8,720 nt of DNA from Ignavibacteriota bacterium (GTDB lineage: Bacteria > Bacteroidota > Ignavibacteria > Tepidaquicellales > Tepidaquicellaceae), in contig PNBM01000161.1 in the NCBI GenBank assembly GCA_003135995.1, forward strand, positions 6,511 through 15,230, given 5' to 3'. The notes below the pieces were generated by a model. It made no database searches and had not been told where the DNA came from. It saw only the letters and a program-made list of their open reading frames with translations. Positions 1-6,222 of the stretch are shown here, one piece after another; positions within the stretch are counted from its first letter, which is position 1; the number at the start of each line of letters is the position of its first letter. The position numbers and the translations under genes were made by a program.

Positions 1-1605
1 ATGAAAAAAATAATATTATTAATTTTAATAATTATAGTAAATAATGCTTATTCACAATATGATATTAATCTATCAAAATATTTTAAAATTGAGGGAATTA
101 AGCAACTAGTGGAAAAAAAATATATTATTGACGATTCAACCGCCTCGCTGGTATCAACTCAAATTTATGAATTTAATGATAAAGGACTGCTGATTAATGT
201 TATTTTACCAGTGGATGAGAGTTTTAATAAAATAACTTTTACATACGATGAGAAAGGTAATAAAAACACAGAAAAATATTATAAGAATGATTTTTTGTCA
301 TACTACTCTTTATTTGAATACAGCAATAACAAACTGATCAGTATTCAGGACAAAGGTCGATTTGACAATTTGCTATCAACTAAATTTTTAAAATACAATT
401 CGAAAAATAAATTAATACAAATTAAAGATGAAGATAATAATTATGTTACAGATTATTTATTCGTTGGAGATAATTGTAGTAAAATTAAGATGTCTTATCC
501 GTCACACACGGTAAAGGTTATTTCCTTAAATTATGATATAAATCATAATATTACTGAAGAAACATGCTCTCTTAATTCTTTAGATGACAAAAATAAAGAT
601 AATTATCAAAATTACAAAAAAAGTTATAAATATGACGAAAGAAATAAACTCATTGAAATAAAGTGGGTAAATAGTGGAATTAATTTTGAAGATTACAAAT
701 ACTTTTACAAAAATGATAATTTAGTAAAATGGGAAAGGACAAATGAATATGGGAAATTAAATTTTAGGGTTGTATATGAGATCATTAAAAATTCTCCTTC
801 AGCAGATAATAATTCTCTCGAACAAAAACTTTTCGATGCACAAAAAGCATTTAATGAAGGAAAATATTTATTAGTTCTCGAATTATTAAGAGATTTTCCT
901 ATCGATAATGCTTTGTATTTTGATGCAGTTACTTTAATGAATAAGGCATTAGAATATATTTCCTCAAACAGTGTTCAAAATTTCGTAACGGTATCAGGTA
1001 GAATTACTTGTAGTTGCAAAAAACCAATTTATGGTTATGTAATCTTCGAAGATATGAATACAAAATTATATGTTGGAAGATGTAGAATAACTTCTGATGG
1101 TTATTATTGCACTGTTCTGCCTTCCGGTAAACTTTACAGTTATTATATCGATTCGAAAGATTTTTATCCATTGTCAAGATCAATAGATTTTACTTCTCAA
1201 AACCAATCTCAAAATTATAAGGATAATTTTACTTTAACTTCTTATGAAGAAATGAAAGAACAACAATTATCGGTTAGAATAAATAATATATTCTTTGATT
1301 TTAACGAATCAATACTAAAACCCGAATCTTATCTTGAATTAGATAGGTTATATAAATATTTAAATGATAATCCCGAAATAAATGTAGAAATTTCTGGACA
1401 TACTGACAATGTTGGTACGGAAGAATATAATATAACTTTATCTTATGCGAGAGCAAATGCAGTTAAAGAATATTTGGTTTCAAAAGGAATAAATTTAAAT
1501 AGAATAGTATCAAAGGGTTACGGTAAATCAAAACCTGTTGCTACAAATGAAACTGATGAAGGAAGACAGTTAAACAGAAGAGTAGAATTTAAGATATTAA
1601 AATAA
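1..1605 (+). CDS. OmpA-family outer-membrane/peptidoglycan-anchoring protein with YD-like repeat head
   Basis: 534 aa. The Met at base 1 starts a clear signal peptide (MKKII n-region, Ile/Leu core, cleavage near AYS|Q at residue 19), so it is probably the true start although nothing upstream is visible. Residues ~55-260 are strand-rich YD-like repeats (for example YDEKGN at 82-87 and KYDERNKL at 210-217), similar to RHS/YD-type surface repeats. Residues ~274-320 look TPR-like. Residues 327-397 form a carboxypeptidase-regulatory-like beta domain with four cysteines (337, 339, 361, 370). Residues ~423-534 are an OmpA-C domain with SGHTDN (465-470), a D469/R484 pair at the 15-residue spacing known for peptidoglycan diaminopimelate binding, and NRRVEF near the end. 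Inferred role: a periplasmic-side peptidoglycan anchor carrying a repeat head. The ligand is unknown. The C-terminal half is shared with the gene at 6223. Confidence 0.93.
   Translation: MKKIILLILIIIVNNAYSQYDINLSKYFKIEGIKQLVEKKYIIDDSTASLVSTQIYEFNDKGLLINVILPVDESFNKITFTYDEKGNKNTEKYYKNDFLSYYSLFEYSNNKLISIQDKGRFDNLLSTKFLKYNSKNKLIQIKDEDNNYVTDYLFVGDNCSKIKMSYPSHTVKVISLNYDINHNITEETCSLNSLDDKNKDNYQNYKKSYKYDERNKLIEIKWVNSGINFEDYKYFYKNDNLVKWERTNEYGKLNFRVVYEIIKNSPSADNNSLEQKLFDAQKAFNEGKYLLVLELLRDFPIDNALYFDAVTLMNKALEYISSNSVQNFVTVSGRITCSCKKPIYGYVIFEDMNTKLYVGRCRITSDGYYCTVLPSGKLYSYYIDSKDFYPLSRSIDFTSQNQSQNYKDNFTLTSYEEMKEQQLSVRINNIFFDFNESILKPESYLELDRLYKYLNDNPEINVEISGHTDNVGTEEYNITLSYARANAVKEYLVSKGINLNRIVSKGYGKSKPVATNETDEGRQLNRRVEFKILK
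835..1605 (+). repeat. OmpA anchoring cassette, copy A (complete)
   Basis: This is the 3' half of the first gene: TPR-like linker, four-Cys beta domain and OmpA-C. Bases 835-1541 align with 8014-8720 at a constant offset of 7179 with no gap. Identity varies along the alignment and includes a 57-nt perfect match (1332-1388 against 8511-8567). The last ~108 bases also match the decayed fragment at 3672-3781. Confidence 0.9.
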
Positions 1606-1612
1606 TAATATT

Positions 1613-2146
1613 ATGAAAACATTGAAAACGATTTTACTGCTAATCGCAATCTTGATGATTATACCTATATATGGTAAATCAAATATAGGAAACAAAAGAG
1701 AATTATATACAAATAATGTGACTGGTAATGAAAGCAAGACTATACTCACGTTTAATGCGATTACATTATTTAATAAAGAGGTGCAATTTGGTATGAGTTC
1801 TAATGAATTTATAGAACGATTTGATGAATTTAAACTTGACTCTAAAGAAGGTAACGAAATAAGTTACAAATATGAGACAAATTATTCCAATTCATTTGAT
1901 AATTATTGGATTACGGTTAAATTTACAGATAACAAACTTGTATTTCTAGAACTAAGTGGCTGGCAGACAGAAGAATATATGAAAATAATAAAAGCTACAA
2001 TAAAGCAATTGAAATTTGACAAAACCATTATTGAAAAAGATGAAGAGGTTGGAGATACGAAAACAGATTATTACCATAAAGACGATTTGAAAGCAGAATG
2101 TTTTAGCTTTGAGACAACAGTTTTAAAAATATATTTAAATAGATAA
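1613..2146 (+). CDS. Small exported protein, unknown function
   Basis: 177 aa. It begins 7 nt after the preceding stop codon, which suggests co-transcription with the OmpA-family gene. The N-terminus (MKTLKTILLLIAILMIIPIYG) is a signal peptide with cleavage near residue 21. The mature part contains a segment around residues 56-110 (VQFGMSSNEFIERFDEF, then YKYE and WITVKFTDNKLVFLEL) whose layout resembles the protein at 3094: a short beta start, a helix holding an EF pair, a YE strand, then an aromatic/valine strand followed by N-x-L. I do not recognise a named family. There is no lipobox, so a periplasmic or secreted location is inferred. Confidence 0.82.
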   Translation: MKTLKTILLLIAILMIIPIYGKSNIGNKRELYTNNVTGNESKTILTFNAITLFNKEVQFGMSSNEFIERFDEFKLDSKEGNEISYKYETNYSNSFDNYWITVKFTDNKLVFLELSGWQTEEYMKIIKATIKQLKFDKTIIEKDEEVGDTKTDYYHKDDLKAECFSFETTVLKIYLNR

Positions 2147-2153
2147 TATAATT

Positions 2154-2169
2154 TAACGATTATGAAAAA
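2154..2169 (+). repeat. 16-nt shared start-site leader, copy 1
   Basis: The sequence taacgattatgaaaaa, which includes the ATG of the broken propeller gene, is repeated exactly at 3562-3577 over the ATG of the OmpA remnant. It contains no Shine-Dalgarno motif and is A/T-rich like other starts here. It may be a duplicated translation-initiation region or the 5' end of a once-common gene. Confidence 0.6.
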
Positions 2170-3011
2170 GATTATAATTTTAATGTTTTTAGTATTCATC
2201 AGTATTAAATGTAATGCTAAATAGGTGCAAATTAAGAAAAACAGCTCCCTAACAAAAATTTATGCAAGCGATAATCTTGTTTTCATGTCTTGGTAGGTCA
2301 AATGATCAATCACAATACGGTATGCATGATATATTCATAACTGAGGACAATGGTGATAGTTTTACAGCTACGACGTTACCTGATTTTTCTCAATATGATA
2401 TATTTTTTATTGGAGACGATGTATATGCAAAAGCATCGGTTTCGGGTTATTACAAATATATGAAAAGTGGAATGAATTGGGAGCCCTTAAATAATGTATC
2501 TTATATGACACCAAAAGGAAAAACTCTAAATATTTCTGACGAATTCACCGATAATGAATATCCTGAAATCATAGAATTTAATAATATTATTTCTGTGGCA
2601 ACATTTAATAATGTAGTTTTCTATTCCAATAATAATGGAAAAACATTTAGTAATTCAAACCTTAATGAACCAGATTTTAAGTTTTTTACTAATGGAAACA
2701 ACATATATGCTTACTCCTCAAGCGGGTTGTATATTTCAACAACTGATGGAAAGACATGGAATAAAAAAAGTATTAATATTAATTGTAATGAACCTTGTAA
2801 CTTTGGTGATATTATATCACATAGCGGTAATATAATAGTTAGCATTGGTTGTAAAGTTTATTTATCAAAAGATGACTACAAGAATTGGACAGATTTCAGC
2901 GATGGGCTTAAGAATCTTCTTGATGGTAATATATGGGGTTCTCTAGCTGTAAATAATAAATACATTTTTTATTCATATGACGGTGGTGTTTATAGAAGGA
3001 TTATTAAATGA
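2162..3011 (+). pseudogene. Broken Asp-box (BNR) beta-propeller exported protein
   Basis: The start at 2162 encodes a typical signal peptide (MKKIIILMFLVFISIKCNAK) that ends at an in-frame TAG (2222-2224), explicable as CAG to TAG. Reading on in the same frame gives plausible propeller sequence (SLTKIYASDNLVFMSW), then a second stop at 2294-2296. From about 2290 the good reading moves one base on, to the frame that stays open to TGA at 3009-3011. That frame has Asp-box motifs: TEDNGDSF, SNNNGKTF and STTDGKTW. Repaired, it would be about 282 aa, secreted, with several sialidase/sortilin-type blades and probably a binding rather than catalytic role. An ATG at 2262 opens the downstream frame, but its first ~11 residues look like out-of-frame sequence and give no normal signal peptide. 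It may be a real pseudogene or assembly error. Confidence 0.8.
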
Positions 3012-3017
3012 ATTTTG

Positions 3018-3048
3018 TTGAAAAAATTTAATTTAGAAACAATATAAT
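3018..3048 (+). promoter_or_regulatory. Possible sigma70-like promoter before the 3094 gene (weak)
   Basis: TTGAAA (3018-3023) and TATAAT (3043-3048) are separated by 19 bp, about 45 bp before the ATG at 3094, in the second-largest intact spacer of the window (82 nt). The spacing is long and the region is nearly all A/T, so a chance match is likely. I found no good Bacteroidetes-type TAnnTTTG box here. Confidence 0.2.
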
Positions 3049-3093
3049 GGAAACATTTAATTTATATTTTTATGAACTTAAATCCAAAATAAT

Positions 3094-3558
3094 ATGAAAT
3101 CATATTTAGTCCTTTTAATGTTTTTCTTTGGAAGTCAAATATATTCTCAGGACATAATAAAGGTTGGTAATTATGTTTTCCAAATTGGAGAGACTTCCGA
3201 AAGTTTCTTAATTAAATATCCCGAATTTCAAAAAGCTAATAGCATAGACAGCCAACTTCCAAATGATGTTATACAATATGAATATGAGATTACTGAGAAC
3301 GAAACATATATTTCTGTTCGATTCTTCAGAAATAATTTATATTACGTTTCAATAAATGATCCATTCTGGTCTAATATTTTTACTGATTTCGACCCGCTTA
3401 ATTTCGGTTTCATAAAAACCGGTGAAGAAATTGAGCCTTCGGATAACCAGTTTAAAGCTAATTATATAAATGAATTTTTTAAAAAGGGTGATATTACAAT
3501 AAAATTCGCAGGAGCCCGTAGAGGTTTTCTTGAAATTGAAAAAACCATTAATAATTAA
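3094..3558 (+). CDS. Small exported protein, unknown function
   Basis: 154 aa. The signal peptide MKSYLVLLMFFFGSQIYSQ has a probable cleavage site at IYS|Q, which fixes the start. The mature protein (~136 aa) opens with VGNYVFQIGETSESFL, then KYPEF, YEYEI and YISVRFFRNNLYYVSI. This succession of elements parallels the protein at 1613-2146, so the two may be diverged paralogs, but identity is low and I infer this only from pattern. No catalytic motif or lipobox is visible. It follows the broken propeller gene after 82 nt and precedes the OmpA remnant by 11 nt. Confidence 0.82.
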   Translation: MKSYLVLLMFFFGSQIYSQDIIKVGNYVFQIGETSESFLIKYPEFQKANSIDSQLPNDVIQYEYEITENETYISVRFFRNNLYYVSINDPFWSNIFTDFDPLNFGFIKTGEEIEPSDNQFKANYINEFFKKGDITIKFAGARRGFLEIEKTINN

Positions 3559-3561
3559 ATA

Positions 3562-3577
3562 TAACGATTATGAAAAA
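3562..3577 (+). repeat. 16-nt shared start-site leader, copy 2
   Basis: This is an exact second copy of taacgattatgaaaaa (first at 2154-2169), overlapping the start codon at 3570. Both copies sit directly at starts of now-broken exported genes. Confidence 0.6.
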
Positions 3578-3781
3578 TATTATTTCATTTTTTATAGTAT
3601 TAATCACATCGTTCGTTCATCAAACGATATATTCACAGGTTATTTCATAACCGATGAGAGGTATCCGCTCTAATAGAATAATTTCAAAAGGATATGGTAA
3701 ATCAAAACCTGTTGCAACAAATGAACTGATGAAGGAAGACAATTTAACAGAAGAGTTGAATTTAAAATAATCAAGAAATAG
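3570..3781 (+). pseudogene. Collapsed OmpA-family gene remnant
   Basis: The ATG at 3570 encodes a good signal peptide (MKNIISFFIVLITSFVHQ..., cleavage near IYS|Q), then VIS and a TAA at 3648-3650. From 3672, in the same frame, the sequence matches the end of the OmpA-C domain (NRIISKGYGKSKPVATNE), nearly identical in DNA to the end of the first gene. One A is missing at about 3724 (gaactgatgaa here, gaaactgatgaa at ~1549), which shifts the frame. Corrected, the DEGRQ-FNRRVEF ending reads through to TAG at 3779-3781. All other domains are gone, so the locus appears to be an OmpA-family gene that lost its interior and then decayed. Only a 26-aa leader-like peptide could be made from it. Confidence 0.85.
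3672..3781 (+). repeat. OmpA anchoring cassette, copy C (terminal fragment)
   Basis: This 110-nt fragment matches the last ~108 nt of copy A (from ~1498) and, as far as it extends, the end of the copy at 8014-8720. The stretch ggtaaatcaaaacctgttgc is identical in all three. It carries a single-base deletion at about 3724. Confidence 0.85.
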
Positions 3782-3811
3782 CTTTTAATAACTTTAAATA
3801 TATTTTACAAA

Positions 3812-4777
3812 ATGATTACAAAAGTTTTGTACATTATTCTTTCTTCCATATTATTATTTGGTTTTTATTGCAAACAAATTGGAAAATCAGAAACTAATAA
3901 CAATGAACAATCAGATCAAAATAAAACTGTTATGCTAAATATTCCTATTAGTAAAGATAATCCTGTCAAAGCTTCCTCAACCTTAGAAACAAAAACTTTT
4001 AATGGAAATAGACAGGTAAATTATTTCGCAGCAAATATACTCGACTTCAAAGAAAACACTGCTTGGGTCGATGGTTCCAAAACCGGTGGAATTGGTGAGT
4101 GGGTTGCTATATATATGGGTGAAGGTGGTAGCATAAAAGACATTAGTGAATTGGAAGTTTACATTTCATCCTTCTATCGCAATAATAACGGAAATGAAAA
4201 TCTCGAAACAGATATGGATTATTTAAGACCAACTAAATTTAATTTGGAGTTATATGTTGACACTAACTTAGTAGCTTCATTAAATGACGAAGAAAAAAAG
4301 GATGATTCATATGAAATAAATAAACCACTACACTTAAAATCAAACATTAATAATTTACAGTCCGGCATTATTTGGCTTAAAATTATAATAGTTAAAACAA
4401 AAATAACTTGGGAAGACTATGAGGGTTCGAAAAGAAACAACCATGCTTGTATTGGAAATGTTATGTTTAATTTTAAAAACGACAATCCTCATAGTATAAA
4501 AGAAACTATATCTGAATTTGCAAAAGGATTAAAAGAAAAAAATAAAACAATACTCGCTGAGTTTACAAATAAACCATATAATGTTGTCGTAGACGATTTT
4601 ACAAACGAATTTGTCCCTGAAGAAGGCCCCAGATGTGATACATCAACATTAAGAATACATTCTGAAAACATCGCATTTGTTTTTGCGGCTGAAGGAGGTG
4701 ATTGTTGTGAATTAGCAAAATTCGAATTCAAAAATGGTAAATGGTATTTCACAGAAACACTTTATTTCCCAATGTAA
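3812..4777 (+). CDS. Exported protein with NADase-type glycan-binding (discoidin-like) domain
   Basis: 321 aa. The N-terminus has a hydrophobic stretch (residues 5-19) ending at Cys20. The -3 to -1 residues (G-F-Y) do not make a normal lipobox, so lipidation is uncertain. After an Asn/Gln-rich linker (~22-50), residues ~51-225 show the hallmarks of the discoidin-like, NADase-type glycan-binding domain: VKASSTLE, then an ANILDFKENTAWVDG motif (74-88) and GIGEWV (93-98), followed by a long beta-rich section. The C-terminal ~90 residues (from about 230, with a GGDCCELAKFEF motif near the end) form a separate domain I do not recognise, possibly of the small NTF2/lumazine-like type seen in such proteins. 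Inferred role: envelope-bound carbohydrate recognition. It starts 30 nt after the OmpA remnant. Confidence 0.85.
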   Translation: MITKVLYIILSSILLFGFYCKQIGKSETNNNEQSDQNKTVMLNIPISKDNPVKASSTLETKTFNGNRQVNYFAANILDFKENTAWVDGSKTGGIGEWVAIYMGEGGSIKDISELEVYISSFYRNNNGNENLETDMDYLRPTKFNLELYVDTNLVASLNDEEKKDDSYEINKPLHLKSNINNLQSGIIWLKIIIVKTKITWEDYEGSKRNNHACIGNVMFNFKNDNPHSIKETISEFAKGLKEKNKTILAEFTNKPYNVVVDDFTNEFVPEEGPRCDTSTLRIHSENIAFVFAAEGGDCCELAKFEFKNGKWYFTETLYFPM

Positions 4778-4810
4778 TAATTATATAATTTAAACTTAAA
4801 GAAAAACATA

Positions 4811-5475
4811 ATGAAACATAAAAACAAAGTTTTGTTTAAAATATTAATTGTCGTAATAATTTTCTCTTTTAATAACAACAAATCTTTCTCACAAGTCACT
4901 GATATAGAAGGAAATATATATAAAACCGTATTAATTGATAATCAAGAATGGATAGCAGAAAACCTTAACGTTGAACATTATTGTAATGGCGATATAATTC
5001 CACAGATACAAGACGAAAATCAGTGGAAATTATTAACAACGGGTGCTTGGTGTTATCAAGAAAATAATCCAGAGAATGGGAAATCATTCGGTAAACTTTA
5101 TAATTGGTACGCAGTTAATGATCCTCGTGGATTAGCGCCAAAAGGATGGCATATTCCAAGCGATGCAGATTATACAAAACTGACAAGCTATTTAGGCGGA
5201 GAAGAAGTAGCTGGAGGTAAACTAAAAGCTACAACATTATGGGAAAGTCCAAACACTGGAGCATCAAACGAAAGCGGCTTTACGGCGTTTCCCGGAGGCA
5301 TCCGCGACGACGATGGGCTTTAGACGGCATTGGCGAGCTCGGATACTTCTGGTCATCGTCGGAGAGCAGGAGCGACGGCGCGTGGACCCGCAATCTGAGA
5401 TTCAACTATTCAGATGTGTTCCGCACCAGCTTCTATAAGAGGGGTGGGTTCTCTGTGCGTTGCGTGAAAGATTAA
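4811..5475 (+). pseudogene. FISUMP-domain exported protein with a one-base frameshift
   Basis: The start at 4811 gives a signal peptide (MKHKNKVLFKILIVVIIFSF..., cleavage near SFS|Q). The mature protein matches the Fibrobacter succinogenes major (FISUMP) domain: DIEGNIYKTVLIDNQEWIAE, ENLNV, GKLYNWYAV, GWHIPSDADYTKL and NESGFTAFPGGIRDDDG. The frame then hits TAG at 5321-5323. The missing domain end is intact one frame over (LDGIGELGYFWSSSE ... GGFSVRCVKD, stop 5473-5475). One base is absent at about 5314-5320 (gatgggctttagac); restoring it gives DGxLDGIG and a protein of ~221 aa, a normal single-domain length. FISUMP proteins are surface or secreted and of unknown biochemical role. Whether the lesion is real or an assembly indel is unresolved. 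The 3' end differs strongly in base composition. Confidence 0.85.
5270..5475 (+). other. GC-rich 3' tract of the FISUMP gene, resembling a DGR-type variable region
   Basis: Counting by line, 5281-5340 is 38/60 GC and 5341-5400 is 37/60, against 22/60 for 5041-5100 and 15/60 for 4861-4920. The change begins near aaagcggc (~5270) and ends at the stop codon. In the last ~120 nt, non-conserved positions are mostly NNY codons encoding Ser, Asp, Gly, Thr, Asn, Phe and Tyr, set between conserved WSSSE, AW and GGFSVRCV. DGR targets commonly end in such a pattern, because AAY codons of a template become NNY. No template or reverse transcriptase is in the window, so DGR origin is an inference. An imported or recombined cassette is the alternative. 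Confidence 0.45.
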
Positions 5476-5539
5476 TTAATTTATTTGAATATTTGATGAT
5501 TTCTAAATATACCTATTATTAAAAATAAATAATAAAAAA

Positions 5540-6169
5540 ATGAAAAAAAACAATTTGTTACTTTTATTTGCTATATTTTTATTCTCTGTTTCTCTTTATG
5601 GTTGTGGATTATCAAAGAACCGGGCTAAGGAGATTGTTGAAGAGGTTGATAAAGGCTTTTATGATTATCAAACACCGGCTTTTACTATTGAAATAAAAAA
5701 AATGATTCCCCCGGGAGGTAATTACTCGCTATATATTGCCGGTTCTCAATCTGAGCAATTGGAGATTGAATTTGTAAATTGGTTATACGAAAAGAAATAT
5801 GTTACAAGTAAAAATGTAACGTATAATACGTATAGAACAGGTGGAACAAGAATTGATTTTGATGGTCAATTTACTCCAAACGGGTTAGAATATTTTAATA
5901 GGGATCCAAATATATCTCCTCTAGAAACTTATGGTGGCATACCGCTTGGGTATAAATTTAAATTCTCTAAAATAGTTGATTATGAAATTCGGGATATTAC
6001 GATAATAGATAAGAGTGCTGAAATTAAATATACCCGAAAATATGAATGGGTAGATTCAGATTATACAAGGGATTTAAAAAATGGGATATTAAAAAATACA
6101 CCCTTTCCTTCAAGAATTAGCACAACAAGGGCGATAAAGTCAGATAATAAAGGCTGGATTAAGAGCTAA
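5540..6169 (+). CDS. Lipoprotein of unknown function
   Basis: 209 aa. The N-terminus MKKNNLLLLFAIFLFSVSLYGC ends in a classic lipobox (L-Y-G-C, lipidated Cys22), so this is a probable outer- or inner-membrane lipoprotein. The ~188-residue mature part starts with a short helical segment (KNRAKEIVEEVDKGFYDYQ) and is then mixed alpha/beta, with features such as MIPPGGNYSLYIAG, LEIEFVNWLYEKKYV and GGIPLGYKFKFSKIVDYEI. There are no other cysteines apart from Cys22 and no catalytic motif that I can see. I do not recognise the family. It lies 64 nt after the FISUMP gene and 53 nt before the LamG/WG/OmpA gene, on the same strand. Composition has returned to the AT-rich norm. Confidence 0.85.
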   Translation: MKKNNLLLLFAIFLFSVSLYGCGLSKNRAKEIVEEVDKGFYDYQTPAFTIEIKKMIPPGGNYSLYIAGSQSEQLEIEFVNWLYEKKYVTSKNVTYNTYRTGGTRIDFDGQFTPNGLEYFNRDPNISPLETYGGIPLGYKFKFSKIVDYEIRDITIIDKSAEIKYTRKYEWVDSDYTRDLKNGILKNTPFPSRISTTRAIKSDNKGWIKS

Positions 6170-6222
6170 AAAATTTTAATGGAATGTCATTCAAAAAATA
6201 GTATTTACAATTCGAACATTTT

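Noticed and set aside
2222..2224. TAG read as an amino acid (recoded stop)
   Set aside because: The same gene also needs a frameshift, and the large intact genes contain no in-frame TAG, so there is no support for recoding.
2635..2835. 66-codon + strand ORF inside the propeller gene
   Set aside because: It lies in another frame of the Asp-box coding sequence, has no signal peptide or motif, and its start has no support.
2262..3011. Intact propeller gene starting at the ATG of 2262, with LFSC as a lipobox
   Set aside because: There is no charged n-region, and a proper signal peptide and first blade strand exist just upstream in another frame. The LFSC match is better explained as out-of-frame reading.
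3009..3032. Terminator hairpin aatttt...aaaatt after the propeller gene
   Set aside because: It is a six-pair stem made only of A/T with no defined T-run; not distinguishable from background.
4489..4752. 87-codon ORF on the - strand
   Set aside because: It is antisense to the well-supported glycan-binding-domain gene. The Ser/Phe-rich product is typical of a shadow frame.
5315..5324. Programmed frameshift at ggg-ctt-tag, resembling the RF2 CTT-stop site
   Set aside because: RF2-type slippage is +1, which enters a frame with no FISUMP sequence. The needed frame is -1 (or +2), and no good -1 slippery heptamer is in register.
5239..5475. Independent 78-aa gene at the FISUMP 3' end
   Set aside because: Its first ~27 residues are out-of-frame FISUMP sequence. 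Only the part after ~5320 makes sense, as the displaced end of the 4811 gene.
5485..5519. Promoter from TTGAAT or TTGATG with TATTAT before the 5540 lipoprotein gene
   Set aside because: The spacers are 23 or 15 bp and the region is nearly all A/T, so a match this poor is expected by chance.
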